NCBI GenBank assembly: GCA_003166865.1
Contig: PMUP01000034.1
Location: 55,240-119,239 of the forward strand
Reading direction: 5' to 3'
Source: Bryobacterales bacterium
Lineage (GTDB): Bacteria; Acidobacteriota; Terriglobia; Bryobacterales; Bryobacteraceae
Length of the DNA stretch: 64,000 nucleotides
The position numbers and the translations under genes were made by a program. A model generated the notes under the pieces. The model worked only from the letters and a program-made list of their open reading frames with translations. It was not told the DNA's origin and did no database searches. This document shows positions 9,037-17,697 of the stretch, piece by piece; the stretch's first letter is position 1, and each line of letters opens with the position of its first letter.

Positions 9037-10512
9037 ATGCGACTGGAATTCGAACTGATCCCGAGTCTGACTCGCCTGGCTTGGGCAGCGCGGTTACGCA
9101 GGCAGGACCGCGTGGTTCGAATCCTTCACGGCCCCTGGGTAGAGATCAGAGACGATTGCTTCTTCGAAGGCGCTTGGGACGGACCGCTGGAGGCCTGCCG
9201 ATTCGACCAGGCTTTGACATTCGCTGGATCCGGCGGCCGACGGATGGAGGACGGAATATTGTTTGCGGGTCCCAGCCACATTTACGACCGGCTCTATTCG
9301 ATTCGGACCGACGACGAACTCTTCGTCTCGAACTCACTTGCATTTTTACTGGCGCTGAGCGGCGAGCGGCTCGATCCGAACTATCCGCATTACTATCTTC
9401 GTTTCCTAGATTACAACCGGATCGGCATTCGTATGAAGGAAAAGCGGCTGCGGCTGGATGGCCCACGGATGGTAGAGCTACATGACTGCTGCAATCTGGC
9501 AGTCCAGGGGGACCTCACAATTTCGAGGCTGGAGAGACCGCTCGGCCCGCCGCCGGTGGCCTACCACGACTACGTGTCATTTCTTTCACGTACGGCGAAA
9601 CACGTGTTTGCAAATGCCAGCGACCGGGGCCGCCGGTGGGCATACCGCCCTTTAACCACGCTTTCCCAAGGCTACGATACGACCGCGGTTTCGGCACTGG
9701 CTGCAAAGGCCGGCTGCCGGGAAGCCGTCTCGTTCCGCAAGAGTAATGGAATATCCGGATACGAAGACGACAGCGGCAGACAAATCGCGCCCTATCTCGG
9801 TTTGAGGATCACCGAGTACGAACGGACCGATTACGAGAAACTTCCGCGGAGCCGGGACGACGAGTTCTACATCGAACCCAGGGGCATCGACAGATCACTG
9901 GTGATCATGGAGCACCAGTTGGTTGGCTCCGTTTTGCTGACGGGGAGATTCGGCGAGGGACTTTGGGCTCGGGAGCGATGGCGCCGCTGGGGACTTCCTG
10001 GCGATAGCGGGAACCCATTATTTGAAGTTCCCGCACGGCAAAAAATTGGTGGATGCGCAATCGGCGAGTTCCGACTCAGAACCGGGTTCATCGATTTTCC
10101 CCTGATCTGCAGCGGAGCCCTTCACGCGAAGGCGATTCGGGCGATCACCGAATCAAAAACGATGGACCCATGGTCGGTCGGCGGTTCCTACGACCGGCCG
10201 ATTGCGCGGCGTATCGCCGAAGAGGCGGGCGTGCCCCGGCATTTGTTCGGGCAGAGCAAGAAGGGCGGCCCACGCGGCCGCGGGCCGGAGCACCGAAGCT
10301 GGCTGGGCCGGACGTTTTACTGGTTATGGCGGAAAACTTATTGGCCACCTTTGAGGATCCTGATATTGCGTGTTACCGGAGATATGTTCAATCCGGCGTG
10401 GCGAAGGGGATCGTTCGCTGTCCAACGCGGCTTGGTGCGAACCATGCAAACCTACCTCACTGCGGTTAGGCGAAATCAACATCATCGGGCTTCCGGGCGC
10501 ACGCTGCAATGA
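9037..10512 (+). CDS. asparagine-synthase-like amidotransferase-less enzyme
   Basis: This 491-aa protein has an N-terminal region resembling the beta-sandwich of class B asparagine synthetases but without the catalytic Cys2 (it begins Met-Arg-Leu). An ATP-pyrophosphatase domain follows, with the loop SQGYDTTAVSA (210-220) in place of the usual SGGxDS, then conserved acidic segments and a Lys/Gly-rich C-terminal loop (QSKKGGPRGRG, about 408-418). Relatives adenylate a carboxylate and form an amide or close a ring (beta-lactam synthetase-like, lasso-peptide cyclase-like). Loss of the glutaminase Cys means ammonia or an amine is probably the acceptor. It lies 7 bp behind the DASS transporter, so the two are likely co-expressed. 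The substrate is unknown. Confidence 0.8.
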   Translation: MRLEFELIPSLTRLAWAARLRRQDRVVRILHGPWVEIRDDCFFEGAWDGPLEACRFDQALTFAGSGGRRMEDGILFAGPSHIYDRLYSIRTDDELFVSNSLAFLLALSGERLDPNYPHYYLRFLDYNRIGIRMKEKRLRLDGPRMVELHDCCNLAVQGDLTISRLERPLGPPPVAYHDYVSFLSRTAKHVFANASDRGRRWAYRPLTTLSQGYDTTAVSALAAKAGCREAVSFRKSNGISGYEDDSGRQIAPYLGLRITEYERTDYEKLPRSRDDEFYIEPRGIDRSLVIMEHQLVGSVLLTGRFGEGLWARERWRRWGLPGDSGNPLFEVPARQKIGGCAIGEFRLRTGFIDFPLICSGALHAKAIRAITESKTMDPWSVGGSYDRPIARRIAEEAGVPRHLFGQSKKGGPRGRGPEHRSWLGRTFYWLWRKTYWPPLRILILRVTGDMFNPAWRRGSFAVQRGLVRTMQTYLTAVRRNQHHRASGRTLQ

Positions 10513-10516
10513 ACAC

Positions 10517-11308
10517 TCAGGTGAGCCAGCGCGTTGGCACGCTGTCTAATTTCGCAAAGGTTGCCAGGAGCCACCGAATCGCCGGGCCGGCTCGCTGTCC
10601 GAAGAGACGCCGCAACATCAGAAACAGCAGCGTGGAAATGAATCGCGGATTATGTATCAGGCAACTGGTCGACTGCAATTCCAGACCTGTTCGCTCTATA
10701 ATCCGACGCAGCTTACTCAAGGACAGAGTTTTCCCCAGCCGAAACTCCAGACCCATCCATGGAACGGCCGAGCGCAACAGAATGAAGAGTGGATTGCGAG
10801 GGTTGTCTAGCGTCACCAGCAAAATTCCCCCTGGCTTAAGGACGCGCGCCAACTCGTGCAGGGACGCCTCGATCTCTCCTTCGGTATTGAAATGATCGAG
10901 CGTCGAATTCGACAGCACCACATCGACGCATTCATTCGTTAAGGGCAACCGCCGCACATCCGCATGGATGAATTGGCATTTGCTGTCATGCCCGCGATCC
11001 GCCGCCCGCGTAACCGTCTCCGCATTGACGTCGAACCCAATCTTGAGGCTGCCTTCAAACGGCAGCGCAAAGAGGAGTTCGTCTTGGCCGTAAGCCTCCT
11101 CAAACAGATCGGTCTTCAAAAATGTCTGAATCCGCAAACCTGGCGGCACATTGCATCTGATCCATTCCAGATGCACTTCGCGTTTTTGAGCCGCTGCGAG
11201 CGGGTCTAAGTACCAATTGGGCGCTTTCAATGATTGGCTTAGTATACACCGCGAACGGCTGACATCTGATGACCAGGATAAGCATTGGCACGCATTCGCT
11301 GGAACCAA
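10517..11308 (-). CDS. SAM-dependent methyltransferase (type 11 fold)
   Basis: A class I methyltransferase. It shows a glycine-poor motif I (SLKIGFDVNAETV), an acidic motif II (QFIHADVRRLPL), the post-motif DVVLSNSTLDHF and a motif ARVLKPGGILLVTLDNP typical of the Methyltransf_11 group, with a helical C-terminal extension. The annotated start at 11308 gives 263 aa, but the first 28 residues look non-native. The recognisable protein begins around NWYLDPLAAAQKREVH (about 11223), so a TTG near 11235 is a likelier start. It is convergent with the asparagine-synthase-like gene (4-bp gap) and may belong to the same locus. The methyl acceptor is unknown. Confidence 0.8.
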   Translation of the reverse strand: MVPANACQCLSWSSDVSRSRCILSQSLKAPNWYLDPLAAAQKREVHLEWIRCNVPPGLRIQTFLKTDLFEEAYGQDELLFALPFEGSLKIGFDVNAETVTRAADRGHDSKCQFIHADVRRLPLTNECVDVVLSNSTLDHFNTEGEIEASLHELARVLKPGGILLVTLDNPRNPLFILLRSAVPWMGLEFRLGKTLSLSKLRRIIERTGLELQSTSCLIHNPRFISTLLFLMLRRLFGQRAGPAIRWLLATFAKLDSVPTRWLT

Positions 11309-11400
11309 ACTACGGGTTCTGGATGAGGCTGGACGCGAAGTTGAAACCGGCCAGCCTGGCGAGCTTCTGACCGGAGGTCCGCCACCCCCTATCCCAGCAT
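11281..11400 (+). pseudogene. possible fragment of an acyl-CoA synthetase
   Basis: A short rightward stretch reads GTKLRVLDEAGREVETGQPG then ELLTGGP. This resembles the A7/A8 neighbourhood of AMP-dependent acyl-CoA synthetases (VVDEDGREVPxGExGEL). Nothing of the enzyme is recognisable on either side: the left flank is the methyltransferase start on the other strand and the right flank the Mur-ligase remnant. The match is brief and could be coincidence. Confidence 0.25.
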
Positions 11401-11428
11401 GGCCCGTTTCTAGCGAACCGTTCGCACG

Positions 11429-12672
11429 TCAACTCTTACGGCGTCCCGGGAGCAGAACAATATCGCTTTCCGCTGTTGTCGCTGCCTGGACGCCAGCAAC
11501 CAGCTTCAACTCCGGAGAGTTTTCGCACGAGAGCACTTTGGCGCATCGCTCCAGCCAACACGAGATCGAACCAAGCTGTGCCAGTATGCCACGCTCAATA
11601 TGGCGACCAATCCAGCCGTGTACAAGAACCAGATCACCGGCGTGTAGCTCGGATCGAAGAAAATGAGCAGCTTCTTTGCAGTGTAGAAAAAGCCCGAACT
11701 GAATCGGCCGGCAGGCCGGCCGTAATAGCCGCCCTGGATGCTACTTTAGCCACCCCCCCGACAAACACCGTGATGTCCGAGGACTGGGCTGCCTTGACAC
11801 CAAGCTAGCGAATGCGAGGACGCTCTGAAAGCCCGGAGTCTTGGACATCGCCGAGAATAAGGATGCGACGAGAAGCCTCGGCGGATCGCAGCACATCGAG
11901 CGCGACTTCAAGCGTCGGAAGCGAACCATTATGATCGTCGCGCAGAACGGTCACCCCATTCGGCAGGTGCATCGGCCATATGCGGCCGTGGACCGGCTGA
12001 ATGTCCGCAAAGCAAGCGGCCGCTTTAACCAGCGGCACTCCACAAAAAACTGCCGCGGTCAAAGCTCCTAGCGCCGAATACACCATATGTTCCCAGACCA
12101 AATTCGTGGCCACCCATGCTGATTGATCGCCGCATGTAGCGCGGAATTTTAAACGCTGTGGCAATTTTGCCGAGATCTCGCTGGCCCTCATGTAGGCATC
12201 GGATGTCAGACCAAACGTCCGCACCGGACCTCCACAGGACGGTGCCATCGCCAGCACCCGTGGGTCGTCCGCATTAAGTAGAGCAACCCCACGTTTCCCC
12301 AGGCGGGTTAGGATCGCTGCCTTCTCCGCCACCATCGCCTCAATCGCCGGGAACGCGTTGGAATGAAGGTTGAGAACACGGAGCATCACGACAATATCAG
12401 GCGCGATCATCCAGGCAGCTCGCCGCAAGGTTCCGGGCGCACGTGTACCCACCTCGATAACGACGAAGCGATGCCACGGTCGAGTCCGCAGGATGGTTTC
12501 CGCAAGAGCCCGGCGAGCGTTGCTTGGGCCTTTCGGCCAGTTGGTCGAGAAATGCGATGAGGGCGGCTGCCGCCGTGCTCTTGCCGACGCTGCCGGTAAT
12601 GACAATGAAGGTCGTGCGAAAGAGCAGCCGACGCCACACGAGTGCGCACGCGCTCAACAGATAAGGTGTCAA
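11429..12672 (-). pseudogene. Mur-ligase-family protein, multiply disrupted
   Basis: Read leftwards the region is one Mur-ligase-like protein in pieces. First comes an N-terminal P-loop segment TTFIVITGSVGKSTAAAALI (from about 12620). A frame change near 12535 leads into the central ligase domain (RPWHRFVVIEVGTRAPGTL, LLNADDPRVLAM, then ILILGDVQDSG). An in-frame TAG stands at 11805-11807. The same frame then continues as a C-terminal domain (QSSDITVFVGGVAKVASRAA). A second shift near 11675 gives LHAGDLVLVHGWIGRHIERG and a Cys-containing tail (CWLERC) to a stop at 11429. At least three lesions make this genuine decay rather than sequencing noise. Intact relatives (MurE/MurF-like) form ATP-dependent amide bonds. 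Confidence 0.85.
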
Positions 12673-12701
12673 ATTCGACAGGCGGCTCCGTCACAACAGC
12701 A

Positions 12702-13010
12702 TCACTGACATCCTAGAGCATAAAGGAAGCCACCCTCAAATACTTTGTGCCGGGAGAGCAGCAGTAACTGTACACCTCCAAATAAGTTCGCGGACGTCTT
12801 CAACTCCGCAAGAGTCAAATGTCCGCCATCTCCCAACACCAGGAACGAATTTGTATCGTTGCCGGGCTGGAAGCGGAAATGGCTGGCGATGTGGACCACC
12901 GGATAATGTTTGAGCGGGGTCTGGCGCATGCGTTGTTGAGTGAACTGTTCGTATAGCTTGATGACGAGTCCCAGCGGTAAGGACCATGCGGGTTGAACAA
13001 TTTCACTCCC
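12702..13010 (-). pseudogene. CHAT-domain protease remnant
   Basis: The frame from about 13010 to 12702 contains IKLYEQFTQQRMRQTPLKHY, then VVHIASHFRFQPGNDTNSFL and GGVQLLLLS. This is the core of a CHAT (caspase-like, TPR-associated) peptidase, with the catalytic histidine in HIASH. The catalytic cysteine position (normally LSACxT) reads LSRHKV, so the reading frame is lost or mutated just there, and no C-terminal part follows. Upstream, about 130 bases in another frame (to about 13144) may be an older part of the same gene. Intact CHAT proteins occur in Acidobacteria next to TPR regulators; this copy is not functional. Confidence 0.65.
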
Positions 13011-13274
13011 GCAGGCATCCTCAGATCCTGAATAACGCGCGATACGGACAGCGGGCCCCGCACAGAGCCAGCCCGCTCCTGGGCAGTTGGCGGGAGCGAG
13101 ACTGCCGCCTGAGATCGGACATTATCGGTAGCGTTGGGAATCAATGTCCCACGGCTTTACCGCCCAACTTCCGGATGCCCGACCATCCAGGACCTGTCAC
13201 CACATTAACTCCAAAACGTAGTGCGTTAGGAACGCCAAACGCACCGTTGCGAGCAGGCTGTACGCTACGTTCTC

Positions 13275-14246
13275 TTACTGGATCTGACGAGACGTCAAGA
13301 GCTGTTTATAACGTGGATCGTGCTTAAGGTCCGCCACGTCGGGCCAGCGGTTAAAATCCGCGACGACCGTTTTGGGTGCTGTCCCTAACAAGCCCAGAAG
13401 GCTGTCCTCCTGTCCGAGCGCGGCATAGGTGGTCGCCGCCAGGTAAAGCGTGTCTGAGTCATTCGGCGAGAGCCGCACGGCTTGTGCAACTTCCGATTCG
13501 GCGCGCATCCGATCCCCAAGCCGGGCGCATAAGTACGCCAGTACCGAGCGCACATAGCCATTTCGCGGATTCTGCGCCAACTCCTTCTCGACCGCCGCCA
13601 ATCCCTTTCGGTTGGCTGCGTCGGACTCCGCGGCGTGATTCGTCCGCCGGTAGCAGATCGCAAGGTTCATCCAGGAGAGATACCGGTTCGGGTTTAGGCT
13701 CAGCGCCCGCAGGAATTGGGGTACTGCCTCCTGCTCCTTTTGTTCGTACATCAAGGCTACACCGAGCGCGTGCAGCGTGGGCGCTGTTTCCCTCAGGGAA
13801 ATCGCAAGGCGAAACTCCTGCTCGGCTTCGCTGAACTTGCCGACGTTGGTGTAAGCCACGCCCAGCACGCGATGCAACTCCGGCTCCTTAGGCGCAAGCT
13901 CTTCTGCCCGGAGCATATGCGGAATCGCCTCTTCATAGGCGCCGCGCCCAAAATACCAAGCCCCCAAGGCCTGGTGATTGACGTATTGCTCCGGGTCCAG
14001 TCTCACGGCATTCTGGTAGGCAGCTAACGCTTCCTGAAGTTGGCCGCTCTGTTCGTACACAGAGCCCATGAACCGGTACGCGGCACTATTGTTGGGATCT
14101 AACTCGATGGCCCTGCGGTATTCGGCCGCCGCCAATTCGTAGTAGCCTGCATCGGCCAACACGACTCCGGAGATGCGATGCACCGGCGCGAGATCGGGTT
14201 TCGACGTTGCGCATCCTGCACCGCGATCTTGCCGCGCTCCCGCCAT
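13275..14246 (-). CDS. TPR-rich C-terminal part of the split kinase
   Basis: This frame continues the upstream kinase protein after a one-base shift. Its first 19 residues are out-of-frame noise. From PDLAPVHRISGVV onward it reads as eight or so TPR units (for example YRRAIELDPNNSAAYRFMGS and YQNAVRLDPEQYVNHQALGA), ending in a short tail before the stop at 13275. Joined to the upstream part it gives a protein of about 888 aa. Standing alone it would lack a signal, a start context and the kinase, so it is best treated as part of one gene. The shift fits loss of a single G in the CCG-GAT sequence (plus-strand 14192-14197). Confidence 0.75.
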   Translation of the reverse strand: MAGARQDRGAGCATSKPDLAPVHRISGVVLADAGYYELAAAEYRRAIELDPNNSAAYRFMGSVYEQSGQLQEALAAYQNAVRLDPEQYVNHQALGAWYFGRGAYEEAIPHMLRAEELAPKEPELHRVLGVAYTNVGKFSEAEQEFRLAISLRETAPTLHALGVALMYEQKEQEAVPQFLRALSLNPNRYLSWMNLAICYRRTNHAAESDAANRKGLAAVEKELAQNPRNGYVRSVLAYLCARLGDRMRAESEVAQAVRLSPNDSDTLYLAATTYAALGQEDSLLGLLGTAPKTVVADFNRWPDVADLKHDPRYKQLLTSRQIQ

Positions 14247-15940
14247 ACCGGATCTCGCGTGATCGTATATTTCGTCCAGTAGGCGCCAGCGAGCGCCGCA
14301 TGGGTCAGGGGCGAATCCGGGTCACTCCTGACAGCCCGCTCGATCAACGCTAGTCCTGCATCGGCCTGCTCATTTCTCTGCAATAAGGCGATTCCGTTCA
14401 AGTAATCCTGGCGAGCCGCAGCGTTGACGCTTTCATTCGCTGCCACCGGCGGCAGGTCCAGCCCCCAAGCGACTACGCCGGCGATCGCACCACCTGCAAA
14501 ACGTGTCTCTTGAGAGCCGTATCGCGCCGTCCAGTCCCGCAGTTGCGTCCCCGACCGCGTGTCAGTCAACCACGCATGGATGACTATATCGCTGTTTTCC
14601 GCTGTGACCGCGCCCTGCAAAACGTGAGTGGCCTTGAGTGAATCCCTCGCTGCTTCGGGGCTGTTGGCCGACACACCTTTGACGCCTTTCATGGAAATAG
14701 CTTCGAACTTGACCCTGGAGCTGCCTCGAATGCGCGACACTTGGGCCGCTGAGTCCCGCAAAATCTCCGCCGTCAGGGCTGCAGTCTCCGCCGTGGACCC
14801 GAAGGGCAGCACGGCAATGCGTACCGATTCCGTCGGGCCAGTTGTCCCGCGCCAAGTCACCACCGCCGATGAAGCCGCCAGCGCCAGCGCCGCTGCGGTA
14901 CCAATCACCCCGGCCTTGTGACGCCGGCAGAACTTCTGAAGCTGGTAACTCGCGCTGGGCGGCCGGGCCATGATCGGCCGATTGGCCAGGTGCCGCCGGA
15001 TGTCTTCGGCGAGGTCCGCCGCCGACGCATACCTCCGGTCTTTATCTTTCTCCAACGCCTTCGCAACGATAGTTTCGATGTCGCCTCGGTAGAAGCGTTG
15101 AATCGAACTAAGCGGAGCCGGGTCTGTGTCGCGAATCGTCTGTATCGCGTCATGGAGCTTCGCACTGCTGATGTTGTAGGGCAGATCCCCGGCCAGCAGT
15201 TCATACAGAATTACACCTAACGCGTACACGTCGCTGCGCGTGTCGAGCTGCAGAGGATCGGCCAGTACCTGCTCAGGACTCATGTAGGCCAACGTTCCAA
15301 CCAACTGGCCCACATCGGTCTGGCGCGTGGCCTGCATGTCGCTGTCGGTGACGCGCGCGACGCCAAAGTCGAGAATCTTGGGCTGACCCGTCTCATCGAC
15401 TAGGATATTAGCGGGCTTGAGATCGCGGTGAATCAGACCGCGTTGATGCGCGTGGTGCACCGCTTCGCAAACCCTAGCTACCAGATCTAACCGCTGGTGC
15501 GTAGTGAGATGCTGATCGTGAGCATACTCAAGTAAGGTCTTGCCACGGATGAACTCCATGGCAAAATACGGCTGCACCCCCCAGCCAGTGTCGGCGGTGC
15601 CGGCTTCGTAGATTTGCGCGATGCCTGGATGCTGTAAGCGGCCCATCGCCTGCGCTTCCTGCTCGAACCTCCGCAGGAACTCGGCGCTACCAAAGCCCGG
15701 CTTGATTATCTTGAGGGCTATTGTGCGGCGAGGGGTTTCCTGCTCGGCTTCGTACACCGCGCCCATACCGCCTTCGCCCAGCAAACGTATGATGCGGTAA
15801 TGGCCGATGGCACCGGGAATGCGATCCATTGAGTCGCCGCGTATAGCCGGCGACAGTGTAAACGTGACCTGCGGCGTAACCGTGGTGCCGGCATCTCCAG
15901 AGTTCCCCGGCGAAGGCGACGAAGTTGAATCGTTGCTCAT
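14099..15940 (-). CDS. Ser/Thr protein kinase, truncated by frameshift
   Basis: This is the N-terminal part of a PknB-type kinase: glycine loop GEGGMGAVY (55-63), IALK lysine (77), HRDLKPAN (171-178), DFG (191-193), SPEQ (211-214) and a membrane helix (about 342-362). A FlgO/TolB-like region begins at IAVLPFGS (about 375), then the first TPR. True similarity ends at RGKIAVQDAQRRNP; the remaining residues come from the wrong frame. All kinase motifs are intact, so even the truncated product could be catalytically active but would lack most of the TPR sensor domain. The start at 15940 gives a Ser/Thr/Pro-rich leader, usual in this family. Confidence 0.85.
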   Translation of the reverse strand: MSNDSTSSPSPGNSGDAGTTVTPQVTFTLSPAIRGDSMDRIPGAIGHYRIIRLLGEGGMGAVYEAEQETPRRTIALKIIKPGFGSAEFLRRFEQEAQAMGRLQHPGIAQIYEAGTADTGWGVQPYFAMEFIRGKTLLEYAHDQHLTTHQRLDLVARVCEAVHHAHQRGLIHRDLKPANILVDETGQPKILDFGVARVTDSDMQATRQTDVGQLVGTLAYMSPEQVLADPLQLDTRSDVYALGVILYELLAGDLPYNISSAKLHDAIQTIRDTDPAPLSSIQRFYRGDIETIVAKALEKDKDRRYASAADLAEDIRRHLANRPIMARPPSASYQLQKFCRRHKAGVIGTAAALALAASSAVVTWRGTTGPTESVRIAVLPFGSTAETAALTAEILRDSAAQVSRIRGSSRVKFEAISMKGVKGVSANSPEAARDSLKATHVLQGAVTAENSDIVIHAWLTDTRSGTQLRDWTARYGSQETRFAGGAIAGVVAWGLDLPPVAANESVNAAARQDYLNGIALLQRNEQADAGLALIERAVRSDPDSPLTHAALAGAYWTKYTITRDPVWRERGKIAVQDAQRRNPISRRCIASPESCWPMQATTNWRRPNTAGPSS

Positions 15941-16545
15941 GGAATTCGCCGCTCCATTTGAGTGCCACTAGAAACTTCGACTAAGTGTACACCTTGAGCC
16001 GCGGGGAATGCCCTGAATGTTTATCCCCATTCCGGCTTTCGTAATCCTTTCACAGGTCAAAATTCGCATTGTGCCCGAGTGACGGCGCATCCGGAAGCCT
16101 ATCCGTCGATAGCCGCCCGGAAGTACTAATCGAAGGCTTACCAGATATTGGACTCTTATCTTATTGGACTCTGTGCACGTTATGGCGCATTATCGGAAGG
16201 CATTGAGCCCGCCGAACCTTTTCCAGCAGGGCGGAGGCGATTCCGTTTCGAGTCAGAGTCGGAAGATACCGAGGTCGAGCGCGTTTAACGACCTCGCCGC
16301 AAGTCAGCTATTTAGAAGCAGGTGCCATGCGCTTTCTTCACAACTTGAAACTTCGATTCTCGCCGCCGCGAAGGACTGACCCCGATTTCGGAGGCTTGCG
16401 CTTCCGGCGGCTCCATGCTTTTTGAGGCGGCGAGCGAGCGCAACTTCAATTATCTCTTTGAGGATGTCGTGCAACGCCTTCCAGGTGGTTGAACTCGTGT
16501 AGAATACTTGCTTCGCAGTTGTGCGGGTCACGCCAAGGAGAGAAG
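15941..16545. other. intergenic region without recognisable gene
   Basis: About 600 bases between the leftward kinase and the rightward lectin-like gene contain only short frames of non-protein character. The promoters of both divergent genes should lie here. No clear tRNA, terminator or repeat was seen. Confidence 0.5.
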
Positions 16546-17331
16546 GTGAAACGACGCAGCACAAGTTCTTTTGCATTTTGGCTCCTAATCGTGGCGCCGT
16601 CCGTTACATATGGGCAATTCAGTTATCCCAACTTCAGTTCGACGAGCGGCCTGAACTTGGTGGGTAGCGCGATGGTTGTTTCCAATGCGATTCAGCTGAC
16701 GTCTCAAAGTGCCAACGCCATTGCCTCAGCATTCTGGTATACGACGCCAGTGGATGTGGGCGCTGGCTTCAGCACCACATTCTCATACACGATCTATCCG
16801 GCCGGCGGCGCCGACGGGCTGGCGTTCGTCATTCAGAATGACCCGAGTGGACCTAGCGCGATTGGTGCTAACGGCTATCGTCTGGCCGCGACCGGTATCG
16901 CAAACGGCGTGGCGATCGCTTTCAGGACTTACGTCTTTAACGACGTCGAGATCGATTCTTGCGGAGTGGGAAGCACGATAACGATCGGCGAATGTATTAT
17001 CGCATCCGTCCCCGAAGGCGCACTTAGCGGTACTCACACGGTTCTAATCAACGAATCCGGCGGCATGCTGAACGTTTACTTGGATGGAAGCCAGATCCTA
17101 TCAGGCTCGATCAACTTGGTGAATGCGGTTGGCGGCGATACTGCGTACGTCGGGATCACGGGCGCGGACGGTTCCGACACGGAAACAGCGGTGATCAACA
17201 GCTGGAGTGTCACGCCAGGAACCACCCCGGCGATTACTCCGGTTCCTTCTTCGATTTGGCTGACGCTCGTGGGATTGACGTTCACGGGGATTTGTTTTGG
17301 TTTGCGGCGGCGGGTCCGAAGCAGCGCGTAG
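16546..17331 (+). CDS. lectin-like exported protein with PEP-CTERM-type tail
   Basis: The start is taken as GTG 16546 because GGAG lies five bases upstream and the protein then opens with a proper signal peptide (KRRSTSSFAFWLLIVAPSVT, ending YGQ). The mature part resembles an L-type (legume) lectin beta-sandwich: GADGLAFVIQNDP (a calcium/sugar-site Asp motif), GVAIAFRTY, and HTVLINESGGMLNVYLDGS. The C-terminus ITPVPSSIWLTLVGL, then a hydrophobic helix and an RRR cluster, is a PEP-CTERM-type sorting signal. Such tails are processed by exosortase and mark exopolysaccharide-associated surface proteins. It is 261 aa, monocistronic, and has no exosortase nearby. Confidence 0.8.
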   Translation: MKRRSTSSFAFWLLIVAPSVTYGQFSYPNFSSTSGLNLVGSAMVVSNAIQLTSQSANAIASAFWYTTPVDVGAGFSTTFSYTIYPAGGADGLAFVIQNDPSGPSAIGANGYRLAATGIANGVAIAFRTYVFNDVEIDSCGVGSTITIGECIIASVPEGALSGTHTVLINESGGMLNVYLDGSQILSGSINLVNAVGGDTAYVGITGADGSDTETAVINSWSVTPGTTPAITPVPSSIWLTLVGLTFTGICFGLRRRVRSSA

Positions 17332-17476
17332 GATGCCTGGATTTCGCGCAGAGAGGCACCTCCAAGGCGTTTCTGATCCTCGAAGGCAAGATGTCCGCCT
17401 TTGATGAGCTGATCGAATGGATTGACGAAGGGTAGAGTTCTAGTGCCGTGTGGCCTTTTGCGCGGCCTGGCCATAA

Positions 17477-17641
17477 TTACTCCGCGGCTCCAGGGTCGGG
17501 TATCGCCACCCCCATGTCAGTGGCCAGCCGGCGGCATTGCTCGATGTACTCGCTGAACTCTGCGGTATGGGGCACGAGGCCGCTGTTGCGGTCCCTTAGC
17601 CGTGCCTCGAGTTTTCGGAGGCGCCTTTCTGAACGTGCCAT
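17477..17641 (-). CDS. small basic hypothetical protein (54 aa)
   Basis: An ATG-started frame of 54 codons has a coherent amphipathic, strongly charged start (MARSERRLRKLEARLRDRNS) and an acidic helical middle (EFSEYIEQCRRLATDMG). It lies 56 bp downstream of another small ORF on the same strand. The family is not recognised. The basic coiled N-terminus would suit a small nucleic-acid-binding or adaptor protein, but that is a guess. Confidence 0.5.
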   Translation of the reverse strand: MARSERRLRKLEARLRDRNSGLVPHTAEFSEYIEQCRRLATDMGVAIPDPGAAE

Positions 17642-17697
17642 GATTACTCATTGCATGGCGGTTCTTCGATTCCCTGGTCGTCCGTCATCATCGCCTT

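Noticed and set aside
7505..9058. 517-aa open frame on the plus strand
   Set aside because: It overlaps the DASS transporter almost completely in another frame, is rich in Arg, Gly and Ser with no membrane pattern or motif, and has no ribosome site; it is a GC-rich shadow.
11217..11666. 149-aa plus-strand ORF taken as one gene
   Set aside because: Only a short part (11281-11400) resembles an acyl-CoA synthetase; the remainder is the complement of the Mur-ligase remnant.
17076..17474. 132-aa minus-strand ORF
   Set aside because: Most of it is antisense to the lectin-like gene; the first 40 residues show no family and may be chance.
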